Assembly (NCBI GenBank): GCA_030539165.1
Contig: JAUNSO010000007.1
Span: 1-44,348, forward strand
Reading direction: 5' to 3'
Origin: a bacterium
Lineage (GTDB): Bacteria > Bacillota > Clostridia > Lachnospirales > Lachnospiraceae
Length of the DNA: 44,348 nt
Shown here: positions 8,177 through 17,854 of the stretch, in pieces
Layout: every line of letters starts with the position of its first letter
Numbering within the stretch: position 1 is the first letter of the stretch
The notes under the pieces: model-generated
What the model was told of the DNA's origin: nothing
Database searches by the model: none
Seen by the model: the letters and a program-made list of their open reading frames with translations, nothing else
Translations under genes and position numbers: made by a program

Positions 8177-8373
8177 AGTGTCCGGAGCGGGCGGAGCGGA
8201 AAACGGAGGTTTGCTTCGACGCGTCGTCCCCTTCAACCTCTAAGATGCAGAAAAGTAGGAGAATGGCTCCTACTTTTCTGCAGAGTTTTCAGGCTCCTTT
8301 GGCTTGACCTTCGCAAACCTCCGTTTTCCGCTCCCGCCTGCTCCTGCTCTTTGATATGACTTTCTATGGTTAT
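8177..8373. repeat. Structured intergenic repeat, copy 2
   Basis: Second copy of the element at 385-582, same orientation. The outer stem pairs 8198-8214 with 8313-8329 and extends to 8185/8343 with one bulged base and two mismatches. The inner hairpin pairs 8247-8261 with 8267-8281 and is identical to copy 1, loop included. The cgacgcgtcg palindrome is at 8217-8226. The conserved block continues past the stem to the shared tatgactttctatggttatt (8354-8373). It lies between the GH38 gene stop and the sucrose operon promoter, so in both places it follows the last gene of a minus-strand operon. The rest of 7938-8491 holds only the promoter, the operators and about 120 bp in which I see nothing. 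Confidence 0.8.
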
Positions 8374-8491
8374 TGTTTTCTTTCTGTCTATGTGGATATG
8401 CTTTTGGGAAGCTTCTCTTGTCCAATCCGCCAGATATCTCATTTCAACCCAGCTGGTTTGGATGTCTGTTTGCTTCCCTGTGAAGAAAGGG

Positions 8492-11400
8492 TTATTGAAT
8501 TCTAAGGGTTTTGATTTCGTATGGTTTCATCTCGAAGTGAAGCGTGTCTCCGTCATGGGCGACTTCGCCTTTGCTTTCTTCGAGCATGTTGCACTCTTCT
8601 GCGATTGTGAAGCTTATACCAAGTTTCATATTGACCTGTGTCCGACGGTTGTATGCTTCATATAAGCGGAGGATCAGTCCGTTACCATCCTCGGCTTTCT
8701 TAACAACTTCTATGACCACATTCTTGGCATCGACCTGTACCATGGAGTATTCAGCAGGCAGGGTTGTTCCTGTTCCGGTCTTCGGCAGACAGAACAGTGG
8801 GTTGTTCAGCAGATATGCACGGTCAATTGTATCTGCATTCTTCCAGTCTCCCTTGTGTGGATAGATCGACAGGACAAAGCTGTGATGCTCCTTATCCGCC
8901 TCCGGGTTCGGGTCAATCGCGGATTTTAACATGGAAATTCCTATGACACCATCATGTACATGACAGCCGTATTTACAGTCATTCATAATGCTGACACCGT
9001 AATTGTCTTCCGACACGTCCAGCCATTTGTGCATGCATACTTCAAATCTTGCATAATCCCATGAAGTATTGTAGTGTGTTTTACGTTTTACATTTCCATA
9101 CTGAATTTCGTAGGTAGCCTCATCTGTGTGAATATCAACCGGAAACAATGTCTTTAGCAGGATCTGCTTTTCCTTCCAGTCTATTTCATTGCGGATGATG
9201 ATCTCCGGACTGTTGCCGCATAATGTGATAAATTGCGTAATGTGTGAATCCAGATAGCTTCTGCTGAGCCGGATGGTTGTCCTGATGGGGCCTTCCTCGA
9301 CAGCCTCCAGGGAATCAAGCTGATCTGCTTCCCATGATTTTTCTGTGTAGTAGTTATTGATATCCCACGCATCAAAATTATGCGGTTTATCCTCATAGGT
9401 CATGAGTACATTGCCGTTTTGATGCTCCTTCAGCACCTGTCTTTTATTCAGCTTGTCGTAGATCTCCTGAAACTGTCCGTTCTGAGCAAATGTGATCTGC
9501 ACATATTCATTTGACAGTATTCTCTTGTCCTCCTGCCACACAACCGGCTCGTCCGCTACTGTCTGTCCAACGATCTGATGTGTCTGACAGCCCTCAAACA
9601 GCCCTCCGTGAGCTGCGATGAGATTACTCTCGTCAGCAATCTGCTGTGTAGGAACAATGTCGCTCTGGTTTGCAATCTGATATGTCTTATAGCCCTTTGA
9701 TGGGACACCATGTGCGCAGAAGATATAGGTTTGCTCTCCTGTCCGCTGTACAGGCAGAATGCCGTTACAATCCATGATCATTGGTGCATCAATATGTTCC
9801 GGACAGGAAAAAGACACAATCTGATTCTCCTGTCTGCCGGTTGGATTAAAGACAATCAGACTGTCAGATTTGGCTGCAATCTCCTTGACCAGACGCTCCA
9901 ATGCTGTTTCCAGCACTGCGTGTCCTATACGACTCGCCTGTTCATATTCCTGTCTGGAATCCTCATATACCTCTTTGATTGAGGAGCCTGGCAGGATATC
10001 ATGAAACTGATTACGCAAAATGATTTTCCAACCCTCCTGCAATCCTTTCTGTGGATATGCTCCGTCGGTGAGTACAGATGCCATGAAGGAAAACAGTTCT
10101 GCATTTCCATACAGGAACTCTGCTTTACGGTTATATCTCTTATTCCGTGCCATAGAGGTGTAAGTGCCACGATGATATTCCAGATACAGTTCGCCTGTCC
10201 ATACAGGCAGATACCGGCTTTCCTTGACATCCTCCTCCAGCCGATGAAAAAATCTCCTTGCCGTACTCATCACAGTTTTCGGACAGCCCGGAATCCCAAG
10301 TGCCAGTCTCCTTTGATTTTCGAGCATATCTTTGGTCGGTCCACCACCGCCATCTCCGTATCCAAAAGTCATCAGCGCATCTCTATTCAGTTCCTTCTGA
10401 CTGTAGCGCTCCCATGCGCCCTTGACCTGAGACGGGTTGATATAGGCATTGTAAGTCGTAAAGTGTTCCGTCTCCGTCCCATCCTCTACTGCCGCCTTGT
10501 GATAATCTCTAGACGGACTGAAATGTGTCAGTATTCTTGTGCCGTCGATTCCTTCCCATTCAAATGTATCATAGGGCATCTTATTGAATTCATTCCAACT
10601 GATCTTTGTTGTCATAAAATAATGAATGCCGCACTCCTTCATGATCTGTGGCAATGCTGCGGAATAGCCAAACACGTCCGGCAGCCACAGAATTTCATTG
10701 TCTGTTCCAAATTCTTCCTTGAAAAACCGTTTGCCATAAAGGAATTGACGGATGAGTGATTCTCCTGATGACAGATTACAGTCTGCCTCTACATACATAC
10801 CGCCCTCTGTCTCCCATCTTCCCTCGGCGACTCTCTTCTTAATCTCCTGATAGACCTCTGGTGCATTTTCTTTGACATATTGATACAGCTGTGGCTGACT
10901 GGACATGAAGATGTACTCCGGATACCGGCGCATCAGCTCCAGAACCGTAGAGAAGCTGCGCACTGCCTTGTCCTGTGTGACTGCCAATGTCCACATCCAT
11001 GCAAGGTCGATATGGGTATGTCCGACACAGTATATAGACTCTGTATCACCCCCGCAGTATTTCTCATAGAATTCCTCTGTCAAATATGCCTGTGCCTGTC
11101 TCAGACTTTCATAGTACCTGTCACTATAGGGCTTACGCAGATCCAGCAGATTCAAGGATTCATTTAGCTTTGTGATAATCGTGATGTATGCCCTGTCTGA
11201 CTTCTGCAGCAGTCTTGCTGTCTGATAGGGTACAGACAGATCATAGTAATAATGTTCGGTTGCGCGATCCAGCACCTTGAGTTCAGAATCCATCAGCAGT
11301 CTGTCATTGTGATCTCCTGTAAAAGCAGACAACGTGATCCGATAGGTATCGCCCGCCTTGGCCTGCTCTGTCAGCAGAATCTCACGATGGTTGACATCCA

Positions 11401-11737
11401 GTCCCTGCCTTCTCTGTCCATTGACAAAGATACTGAACTGTGGATTAGTTGCATCCCACTCTCCCTCTCGCCCCGTCTTCAACTCATATACCACACATTT
11501 TCTGTCAAGCTCCTCCGGTATCATGACCGTTGTATCAAACCAGGCATACACACGATGACCGCCCCAGGACTCTGACTGCTCAAGTGTCCTCCATGCGTCG
11601 GTATTGATTGTATCAATTTCGCCAAATTTCTCATCTGAGTACAGCATCTGATAACTGCTGACCGGTATCCTGACTGTATAGATCAATTCCCCTATTTCAC
11701 GGATCAGTCTGCCGATTCGTTCCTTTAACATCTTCAT
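8492..11737 (-). CDS. GH38 alpha-mannosidase
   Basis: A 1081-residue family 38 glycoside hydrolase, full length for bacterial members. The zinc-binding signature GHTHIDLAWMW is at 239-249 and the nucleophile motif WLPDVFGYSAALPQ at 351-364 (Asp354). A roughly 230-residue N-terminal beta domain precedes the catalytic barrel and the all-beta C-terminal half follows. No signal peptide is visible, so the enzyme should hydrolyse alpha-mannosyl linkages inside the cell, on oligosaccharides brought in by the transporter encoded just upstream. AGGAGGAG lies 5 nt before the ATG and overlaps the permease stop region, so it is translated from the transporter operon. Likely ligands are N-glycan or yeast mannan fragments; this is inference. 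Confidence 0.94.
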   Translation of the reverse strand: MKMLKERIGRLIREIGELIYTVRIPVSSYQMLYSDEKFGEIDTINTDAWRTLEQSESWGGHRVYAWFDTTVMIPEELDRKCVVYELKTGREGEWDATNPQFSIFVNGQRRQGLDVNHREILLTEQAKAGDTYRITLSAFTGDHNDRLLMDSELKVLDRATEHYYYDLSVPYQTARLLQKSDRAYITIITKLNESLNLLDLRKPYSDRYYESLRQAQAYLTEEFYEKYCGGDTESIYCVGHTHIDLAWMWTLAVTQDKAVRSFSTVLELMRRYPEYIFMSSQPQLYQYVKENAPEVYQEIKKRVAEGRWETEGGMYVEADCNLSSGESLIRQFLYGKRFFKEEFGTDNEILWLPDVFGYSAALPQIMKECGIHYFMTTKISWNEFNKMPYDTFEWEGIDGTRILTHFSPSRDYHKAAVEDGTETEHFTTYNAYINPSQVKGAWERYSQKELNRDALMTFGYGDGGGGPTKDMLENQRRLALGIPGCPKTVMSTARRFFHRLEEDVKESRYLPVWTGELYLEYHRGTYTSMARNKRYNRKAEFLYGNAELFSFMASVLTDGAYPQKGLQEGWKIILRNQFHDILPGSSIKEVYEDSRQEYEQASRIGHAVLETALERLVKEIAAKSDSLIVFNPTGRQENQIVSFSCPEHIDAPMIMDCNGILPVQRTGEQTYIFCAHGVPSKGYKTYQIANQSDIVPTQQIADESNLIAAHGGLFEGCQTHQIVGQTVADEPVVWQEDKRILSNEYVQITFAQNGQFQEIYDKLNKRQVLKEHQNGNVLMTYEDKPHNFDAWDINNYYTEKSWEADQLDSLEAVEEGPIRTTIRLSRSYLDSHITQFITLCGNSPEIIIRNEIDWKEKQILLKTLFPVDIHTDEATYEIQYGNVKRKTHYNTSWDYARFEVCMHKWLDVSEDNYGVSIMNDCKYGCHVHDGVIGISMLKSAIDPNPEADKEHHSFVLSIYPHKGDWKNADTIDRAYLLNNPLFCLPKTGTGTTLPAEYSMVQVDAKNVVIEVVKKAEDGNGLILRLYEAYNRRTQVNMKLGISFTIAEECNMLEESKGEVAHDGDTLHFEMKPYEIKTLRIQ

Positions 11738-11748
11738 CGTTTCTCCTC

Positions 11749-12570
11749 CTAGCCTTTTGCGGCTCCAGCCATATTAAAGCCCTTAGACATATAATTTTGT
11801 GACAATACATAGAGCAGTATCGACGGAATGGCATACAATGCCGAGTATGCTGCCAGTTGTCCATAGACCACCATACCGTACTGGCCAAAGAACTGGTACA
11901 GCGTTACCGATGCCGGCATCTTATCGATTGACTGCAGCAATATATAGGGTACAAAGAAATTGCCCCAGCTATTTGAAAATGTAAAAATAAACACCACACA
12001 GATTCCGGGAAACATGAGCGGCGCGATGATCTTCCGGATACTCATCAGCGTAGATGCCCCGTCCACCTTGGCTGCGTCCTCCAGTTCAAGCGGGACACCG
12101 TCCATAAAATTTTTCATCAGCCAGATGGCATACGGCATAGAGGTCGCTGTCAGAAAGAGAATCAGTCCTATCATCTTGTCGTACAGATGCATTGACAAAA
12201 ACATCTTGTATACCGGCACCATAACCGCCGTGATCGGCAGTGAGGTCATAAACAGGATCGTATACATGAAAATATTCTTGTACTTCAGCTCATATCTAGA
12301 CAATGGATAGGCGGCGAGACCTGCTGCCACAACTACGATCAGGGACTGACTAAAAGAGATCAGCAGTCCATTTGCAAATGCTTTAAGGTTTGCCTGCTCC
12401 GACAATACTGCTTTATAATTTTCCAATGTCCACTTTGCCGGTATATGTACGGATGCCGATGCATTCAGATCCAACGATGCCAATATGATCCACAGTAACG
12501 GCAGTGCAAAGATCAGTGCCAACACAGATAATACTATATAGGGAACTCCCTTTTCCAATTTCCATCTCAT
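11749..12570 (-). CDS. Carbohydrate ABC transporter permease, MalG type (mannoside cluster)
   Basis: A 273-residue CUT1 permease with six hydrophobic segments and a clear EAA loop (LEDAAKVDGASTLMSIRKIIAP). AGGAGG lies 8 nt before the ATG and overlaps the stop of the preceding permease gene. It is followed after 11 nt by the GH38 gene. The substrate, probably alpha-mannosides, is inferred only from that neighbour. Confidence 0.92.
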   Translation of the reverse strand: MRWKLEKGVPYIVLSVLALIFALPLLWIILASLDLNASASVHIPAKWTLENYKAVLSEQANLKAFANGLLISFSQSLIVVVAAGLAAYPLSRYELKYKNIFMYTILFMTSLPITAVMVPVYKMFLSMHLYDKMIGLILFLTATSMPYAIWLMKNFMDGVPLELEDAAKVDGASTLMSIRKIIAPLMFPGICVVFIFTFSNSWGNFFVPYILLQSIDKMPASVTLYQFFGQYGMVVYGQLAAYSALYAIPSILLYVLSQNYMSKGFNMAGAAKG

Positions 12571-12582
12571 CTGTCCGTCCTC

Positions 12583-13464
12583 CTAATCATTTCGAATAAT
12601 TCTTGTATAAAAAACGCTTAATATGATACCAATCACCAGGATCAGCATCGAAATGGCAGTTCCATAGCCCAATTGCTGTGAAACAAACGCCTGACGGTAC
12701 ATAAAAATCGGAAGTGTCAGTGTGGCATTGCCTGGTCCACCGCCGGTCATCATATAAATCAATCCAAATACGCCCAGTGTAGACAATGTATTCAGCATTG
12801 TGTTCGTTGCAATGGTATTTTTGATACAGGGCAGTATGACTCGAAACAGTGTCTGCACCCGGCTGGCTCCGTCCACTCTGGCTGCTTCCTCTATATCCGA
12901 GGATACACCGTCGAGTGCCGACTGGAAATTCATCATTGAAAATGCTGTTCCGTGCCAGATATTTGCCAGTACGACTGTCAGCATCGGTACAATATACAGC
13001 CATTCGAGCGCCGGCAGATGCAAGGTAGTACATATCCTGTTCAGTGTACCCTCATCTCCGAAAAAGGTAGAGCAGCACAGCGCTACTACTACTTCCGGCA
13101 TGATCCATCCTGCCAGAAAGATCGGCCCCACGATCCCGCGAAACACTTTATTTTTATTTTTCATCATCAGAGCAATCATAAAGCCTAGCACCTGCTGTCC
13201 CACGAGACTTCCGATTAAGAAAATCAGGGTATTTATAATGCTGACGCGTACCGTTCTGTCGCGAAACATACTGATATAGTTGTCAATACCGATGAATTTT
13301 AGTTGCTTTGCATTCTCACCAGACAATGCCAGATTCGTAAAGGAATAATATATCGTCAGCAGAATAGGCATCACAAAAAAGAGCAAGAGCAGCAATACGG
13401 ACGGAAGCAACAATGCGGAATGTTTTAATTCCTCTGCGGTATTATACTTGTTTCTGTTTTTCAT
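12583..13464 (-). CDS. Carbohydrate ABC transporter permease, MalF type (mannoside cluster)
   Basis: A 293-residue CUT1 permease. It begins with a hydrophilic stretch and a first membrane helix (ALLLPSVLLLLLFFVMPIL), then IYYSFTNLAL and an EAA loop (IEEAARVDGASRVQTLFRVI). MTGGGPGNATLTL is the family's conserved turn. AAGGGG lies 7 nt before the ATG. A strong hairpin (13488-13511) separates it from the binding-protein gene, which would lower permease relative to binding-protein expression. Confidence 0.92.
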   Translation of the reverse strand: MKNRNKYNTAEELKHSALLLPSVLLLLLFFVMPILLTIYYSFTNLALSGENAKQLKFIGIDNYISMFRDRTVRVSIINTLIFLIGSLVGQQVLGFMIALMMKNKNKVFRGIVGPIFLAGWIMPEVVVALCCSTFFGDEGTLNRICTTLHLPALEWLYIVPMLTVVLANIWHGTAFSMMNFQSALDGVSSDIEEAARVDGASRVQTLFRVILPCIKNTIATNTMLNTLSTLGVFGLIYMMTGGGPGNATLTLPIFMYRQAFVSQQLGYGTAISMLILVIGIILSVFYTRIIRND

Positions 13465-13487
13465 ACGGATTCCCCTTTAATGTCAAA

Positions 13488-13511
13488 GAGGGTGGTGAAA
13501 CCACCACCCTC
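13488..13511 (-). terminator. Hairpin between binding-protein and permease genes
   Basis: A 10-bp GC-rich stem (13488-13497 with 13502-13511) with a 4-nt loop is followed on the minus strand by only a short T stretch (TTTGACATT). It probably acts as a leaky terminator or an mRNA-stabilising hairpin that lets the binding protein be made in excess. Confidence 0.6.
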
Positions 13512-13525
13512 CAGACTGATTGATA

Positions 13526-14962
13526 CTATTTTTCTACTACATTCTCTGCGCCTACGCTGTTGATTACATCAGCCTTGTACTGCTCCATGGCATCCTTAGG
13601 GCTCGTTCCGGATACCACTGACTCTACCATGGTCTGAATATGTGTTGTAACTGTAGTGTACTGGCTGTTTCTCGGTCTGTAATATGCACCATCGAGAAAT
13701 TCCGTACAGGTCTGCATAAACGGCTGCTGTGAATATTCCGGATCTGATGCAATGTCGGATCTGGTGGAGATATTGCCCTGCTTGATGATCATGTCACGAT
13801 ATACGTCGTAGCTCATACAGTGCTTGATAAAATCAAATGCTGCATCCTTTTCATCTGCCAGTTCAGGAATGGACAATGCCCAGCCACCTGACATTGTGAT
13901 GCTGCCCGGAGCCTGCCCCTCTGATGTAGGCATCGCTGCGATTCCAAGATGATCCTGATAATTCTCCCATGGTGATGCACCTGACTCCTTGTAGTTGCCT
14001 GTTACCCAGAAGCCGTCCAGTGAGATGCCCAGCTTGCCATTTGGCATATATTCTCTGGATGAGGTGTTACCCGCTTCTCCGTTCAGAACCTTGGACAATG
14101 ACGGACCATAGCCATCTGAGTAGATTGTGCTCAAAAATTCCAAGGATTTCAAAATATTATCACTGGAACCGATCCATTTATCATTTTCATCCAGCAGCTG
14201 CTCACCTGTCCCGTAGAGCAGCATTTCATAGGTCTGCATAGAAGTTCCTTCCCCTGTTGCCACACCCGAATTACACCAGAAAGGTACTACATCCGGACAT
14301 TTTTCCTTAATAACTGCACAGGTATCGATGATGTCCTGCCAGGTCTTCGGCTGCCAATCAGTATCCAGTCCTGCCTGCTTGAATACATCCTTGTTATACC
14401 AGAGTCCTCTGGTATCAGTATTGAATGGAATGCCATATGCACTGCCGTCTGTATAGGTAACACCATCTACCAGTGCCCCATAATAGGTACCGTCATTCCA
14501 CTCCTTGTAGTCCTTCAGATAGGATTCCATATTTGTCAGATAACCTGCTGCCACATCTGACGGGAGCTGGAATGTATCTTCACATACGATATCCGGTGCT
14601 GTATCTGCTGACTGCAGTGCCAACGCTACCTTTGCAAAATAATCTCCCTCAGATGCTGTGATCGGTGCGATCACTACCTCTACAGAGTCTTTCTTGTCAT
14701 ACGTATCATATGCATTCTGGAACCAGTCCTTCAGTGTCGTACTTCCATCATCACGGAATGTGATGGTGATGACTGTCTTGTCGCCTGATGCCTCTGTCGT
14801 ATCGGCTGCGTCAGTAGTCTCTGCCTTGTCCGCTGCCGGTGCTTCTTCCGCTTTTGCTGTCTCCGCAGCCGCATCCTGTGCTGCAGGCTTGCTTCCGCAG
14901 CCCACCATGGATATGATCATAGCCGCGGTCATTAATAGTGCTGTTAACTTCTTCATTTTCAT
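13526..14962 (-). CDS. ABC sugar-binding lipoprotein (mannoside cluster)
   Basis: A 478-residue family 1 solute-binding protein. The start is the ATG at 14960-14962, with AGGAGAGG about 7 nt upstream; an in-frame start 60 nt farther out lies in the promoter region and lacks a ribosome site. A lysine-rich signal peptide ends in a lipobox (SMVGC, Cys22), followed by an Ala/Glu/Asp/Thr-rich tether to about residue 65. The mature domain has typical landmarks such as GIPFNTDTRGLWYNKDVFKQ. It heads the transporter and GH38 operon and has its own promoter (15008-15036) directly behind the two-component operon, so the adjacent YesN-type regulator probably activates it. The ligand is inferred to be an alpha-mannoside. 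Confidence 0.9.
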   Translation of the reverse strand: MKMKKLTALLMTAAMIISMVGCGSKPAAQDAAAETAKAEEAPAADKAETTDAADTTEASGDKTVITITFRDDGSTTLKDWFQNAYDTYDKKDSVEVVIAPITASEGDYFAKVALALQSADTAPDIVCEDTFQLPSDVAAGYLTNMESYLKDYKEWNDGTYYGALVDGVTYTDGSAYGIPFNTDTRGLWYNKDVFKQAGLDTDWQPKTWQDIIDTCAVIKEKCPDVVPFWCNSGVATGEGTSMQTYEMLLYGTGEQLLDENDKWIGSSDNILKSLEFLSTIYSDGYGPSLSKVLNGEAGNTSSREYMPNGKLGISLDGFWVTGNYKESGASPWENYQDHLGIAAMPTSEGQAPGSITMSGGWALSIPELADEKDAAFDFIKHCMSYDVYRDMIIKQGNISTRSDIASDPEYSQQPFMQTCTEFLDGAYYRPRNSQYTTVTTHIQTMVESVVSGTSPKDAMEQYKADVINSVGAENVVEK

Positions 14963-15007
14963 AACGATACCTCTCCTTCTTTTTGGTACTGCCTGTTTGG
15001 TAACCTG

Positions 15008-15036
15008 AATATAACACAGCATTTTCAGATCAGAAA
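15008..15036 (-). promoter_or_regulatory. Promoter of the mannoside transporter/GH38 operon
   Basis: On the minus strand a good -10 (TATATT, 15013-15008) lies 17 nt from a poor -35 (TTTCTG, 15036-15031). A weak -35 with a good -10 is typical of activator-dependent promoters and suits control by the AraC-type regulator encoded just upstream. Confidence 0.5.
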
Positions 15037-15049
15037 TTCCACTATTTTA

Positions 15050-15067
15050 AAAAATGGAAACATTTTT
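15050..15067. promoter_or_regulatory. AT-rich inverted repeat upstream of the mannoside promoter
   Basis: Arms aaaaatg (15050-15056) and cattttt (15061-15067) flank gaaa. It lies about 15 bp upstream of the -35 and just after the stop of the membrane-anchored binding-protein gene. It may be the activator site or a weak terminator for the upstream operon. Confidence 0.4.
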
Positions 15068-15077
15068 AACCTGTCGA

Positions 15078-16334
15078 TCATCTTTCCATAATCGCCACTC
15101 GGACAGCATCCTGTATATCCTCTGACAGACGGTTTGCATCTATGGACGAATCTCCGAAAAATCTGTTGATTTCTTCACCAAACGCTCCCGATATCAGAAA
15201 CCATGAGGAGTAGGAGCTTTTTAACAGACCCCTCTCACGTTGTTTTTGTATGAATGCATCTTCGAGTCCTTGCGCCTCCAGTGGATTGACTGACAGATCT
15301 GACCTCACAGACAGGCAGTGTACCATCCGGTCATAGCGTTCCATGGTATCCTTGGAGGTCATATACTCCGCAAACTGCAGGGCTTCCTTCTCATCGGCAT
15401 CGACTGTGATCCCGATATTCTCACCATGCATCAGATATGCCGGTCTCTGTGCATAGGGTATTTCCGTCACCCTGTATGTAAAGTCCATATGCTCCGCATT
15501 CAACAGTGCTGAAGAACTCATTCTGGCCATCACTACAGATACCATGCCATCTGCAAAGTAATACATCAGATCACTCTGATTCCAGTTGATCATATCCTGT
15601 GAAACGATTCCGTCATCACGCATCCCTGCCAGCATCTCATACAAATCCATACAATGTGCCCCATTCAGATCACGGATCGTACCGCCGTAGGAATAGATGA
15701 ACTGTGTCAGACATGCCGTTGCATCCTCCTTGTTCTTCAACGCGATTCCCAGATTGTAAACTCCCTGTGTACGCGCTGTTCTGGTCCATTCATAAAATTC
15801 CTCCATCTTTTTCGGCATGACTCCTCCGTGCTTTAGAAGATAATCCTCATTGTAATACAGCACATATGGATCGCAGGTCAGCGGTATCCCGTAGCAACTT
15901 CCGTTTACCACTGTACTGTTATAAGCTGTTGTATTAAAAAAAACCGTTCTTTCATTGGTCATGTAATCTGATAAATCTCTGAGGATTCCCATAGATACCA
16001 GCGCCGGCGTCATGACATTTTCACAGATAATGAGATCCGGCAGTCTGTCCTGATCCTTGTCAATGCATAGCTCTTTTTGAAAATCAGACTGCGCGACAAA
16101 ATCAATCACAACGCGAGGATTCCCGCTCTGGCCAGAATATTCTTCTGCAAACCACGTCAGTGCCTTTCTGTATGGCTCCGTCTCATAGGTCACCATCAGA
16201 ACCAGTTGCCTGTCCTCGCTGTTTTCAACCGGTTCTGCATGGTTATCTTTACAGTAACGGATCAATACACATACCAACAGCACAAACACGGCAATCCATA
16301 TCCCCCATAGTACAGTCTGTGACTTTCTGCTCAT
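15078..16334 (-). CDS. Membrane-anchored solute-binding-like protein, partner of the two-component system
   Basis: A 418-residue family 1 solute-binding fold (YGIPLTCDPYVLYYNEDYLLKHG; MMARMSSSALL-like central segment, positions about 280-290) with an unusual N-terminus. Instead of a lipobox it has a single hydrophobic helix (about residues 9-25, then a basic flank), so it looks anchored as a signal-anchor protein. Its ATG overlaps the stop of the response regulator gene by 4 nt (ATGA), placing it in the kinase-regulator operon, while the true transport binding protein has a separate promoter just downstream. This suggests a sensory role, presenting sugar to the kinase, rather than import. That role is inferred from context; a redundant transport receptor is the alternative. 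Confidence 0.8.
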   Translation of the reverse strand: MSRKSQTVLWGIWIAVFVLLVCVLIRYCKDNHAEPVENSEDRQLVLMVTYETEPYRKALTWFAEEYSGQSGNPRVVIDFVAQSDFQKELCIDKDQDRLPDLIICENVMTPALVSMGILRDLSDYMTNERTVFFNTTAYNSTVVNGSCYGIPLTCDPYVLYYNEDYLLKHGGVMPKKMEEFYEWTRTARTQGVYNLGIALKNKEDATACLTQFIYSYGGTIRDLNGAHCMDLYEMLAGMRDDGIVSQDMINWNQSDLMYYFADGMVSVVMARMSSSALLNAEHMDFTYRVTEIPYAQRPAYLMHGENIGITVDADEKEALQFAEYMTSKDTMERYDRMVHCLSVRSDLSVNPLEAQGLEDAFIQKQRERGLLKSSYSSWFLISGAFGEEINRFFGDSSIDANRLSEDIQDAVRVAIMER

Positions 16335-17854
16335 GATACCGCCCTTCTGTACTCAGACGGGGATACTCCGACAATTGATTTGAATACCTTATTGAAATAC
16401 TTTGTATCATGAAATCCTACTGCCTCAGCCACTTCATAGATCTTGTATTTGCCTGTGGAAAACATCCGTTTTGCCATGCTGATGCGAAAATCTCCTAAAA
16501 ATGTACTAAAGTTGATCCCCATTTCCTTAGCAAACAGCTTGCTCAGATATTCCGGCGTGATGCCGACCAGTTCTGCTGCCTCAGGCAGGGAGATATCCTT
16601 GTTATAATGCGTGCGTATATACTCAATGACGCGCAGAATCATCCCGTTGTCGGTATCCGTCACCTCTGCTTTTTCTGTTTTGTCTCTGCACAGCGCCTCT
16701 GTCAGCTTCCAGAAGGTATCCGACAGCTCCTCCTTGGTTGTCGCTTCCATGATGTGATCCAGCATATAGCGATGCAGTACATCCATCTCCTGATCCGGCT
16801 TGAGGCTGCGCATTGCTTCCATTACGCGCATCATAAAGCGCACTGTATATTCCTTGATATAATGCGGTTTTGCATCACTTTCAATGACCTGTTTATGATA
16901 TTCTCCGGCCAGATACTGCACAGCAGCTTTGTTTCCATTCCGGATATCTCTCCTGATACGCTGCTCCAGATTGTCTGGATAACGGATATCTGAAAATGTA
17001 ATCATCTCTATCACATCTGCTGCGATCAATTTGTTCTCATCCAATACAAATGAATATTCAAAATACTCCTGCATCTGTTCCAGTACCGGCTTCAGTTCCA
17101 TCATGCTCTTGATCTCACCATATGCCATATAACACTTTCCGATTTTCTTCATCTCCGGCATTACCTTCATTTGTATGATTTCCCGCAAATAATGCACATT
17201 CTGGCTATCCGGTATCATCATTAGCAGCATCTGCTCAAAGGGCAGCCTAAACACATGACAGGCAGTCAAACCAATAGAATCCAGACATTGATTCAGTGCA
17301 TCCTGCATTTCATTCACTGTCTCCCCCAGCATGCTGCCGGTTTTGATGAGAATTAGAGCATTCCTGCTGTCCTGTCTGAGTAATAGCCGCTCCTCCAGTT
17401 GTTTTGCATAGTTTTCCTGTTCTGTTTCTTCACAGGTCAGCATCGAAAATATAAGCTGTTCCGGTGATACCATCTCCACCTTTGTCTTAGTCAGCTTTTC
17501 ATTGATGCGCTCCAGAACCTCTATAATGTCCTCCACATTCAGAGGCTTCAGCAGATATTCTACGGCTTCCAACTTCAGCGCCCGCTTAGCATAATCAAAC
17601 TCAGAATACCCCGTCAGTATGACTGTCGCAGTGCGGATGCCTCTTTTCCGGATTTTCTCCAACATGGTCAGACCGTCCATCTCCGGCATATTGATATCAG
17701 CTATCAATGCATCCGGAAGTAGTGCCGTCACAGCCTCCAAGCCCTTGATACCGTCGCATTCTCCAGCCACGACCTCATGCGGCGTATATTTTTGTATGAT
17801 CTTGATTAATCCCTGTCTGGTCTTTGGTTCATCCTCTACAACTACGATTCGCAT
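16331..17854 (-). CDS. YesN-type response regulator (receiver plus AraC-type DNA-binding domain)
   Basis: A 507-residue regulator. An N-terminal receiver domain (VVVEDEP at the start, phospho-acceptor Asp53 in IADINMPEMDG, conserved KPL lysine near residue 105) is joined by a long central region to a C-terminal AraC-type double helix-turn-helix of about 100 residues (DISLPEAAELVGITPEYLSK; VGFHDTKYFNKVFK). The start is the ATG at 17852-17854, with AGGAGG 5 nt upstream; a longer reading frame has no ribosome site. It lies 77 nt behind the kinase gene and overlaps the membrane-anchored binding-protein gene by 4 nt. It probably activates the mannoside transporter promoter at 15008-15036. Confidence 0.92.
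   Translation of the reverse strand: MRIVVVEDEPKTRQGLIKIIQKYTPHEVVAGECDGIKGLEAVTALLPDALIADINMPEMDGLTMLEKIRKRGIRTATVILTGYSEFDYAKRALKLEAVEYLLKPLNVEDIIEVLERINEKLTKTKVEMVSPEQLIFSMLTCEETEQENYAKQLEERLLLRQDSRNALILIKTGSMLGETVNEMQDALNQCLDSIGLTACHVFRLPFEQMLLMMIPDSQNVHYLREIIQMKVMPEMKKIGKCYMAYGEIKSMMELKPVLEQMQEYFEYSFVLDENKLIAADVIEMITFSDIRYPDNLEQRIRRDIRNGNKAAVQYLAGEYHKQVIESDAKPHYIKEYTVRFMMRVMEAMRSLKPDQEMDVLHRYMLDHIMEATTKEELSDTFWKLTEALCRDKTEKAEVTDTDNGMILRVIEYIRTHYNKDISLPEAAELVGITPEYLSKLFAKEMGINFSTFLGDFRISMAKRMFSTGKYKIYEVAEAVGFHDTKYFNKVFKSIVGVSPSEYRRAVS

Noticed and set aside
10001..10759. 252-codon plus-strand open frame
   Set aside because: It is antisense to the GH38 catalytic and central region, has no ribosome site and no recognisable domain.
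12800..13279. 159-codon plus-strand open frame
   Set aside because: Antisense to a clear ABC permease with an intact EAA loop; a shadow of that gene.
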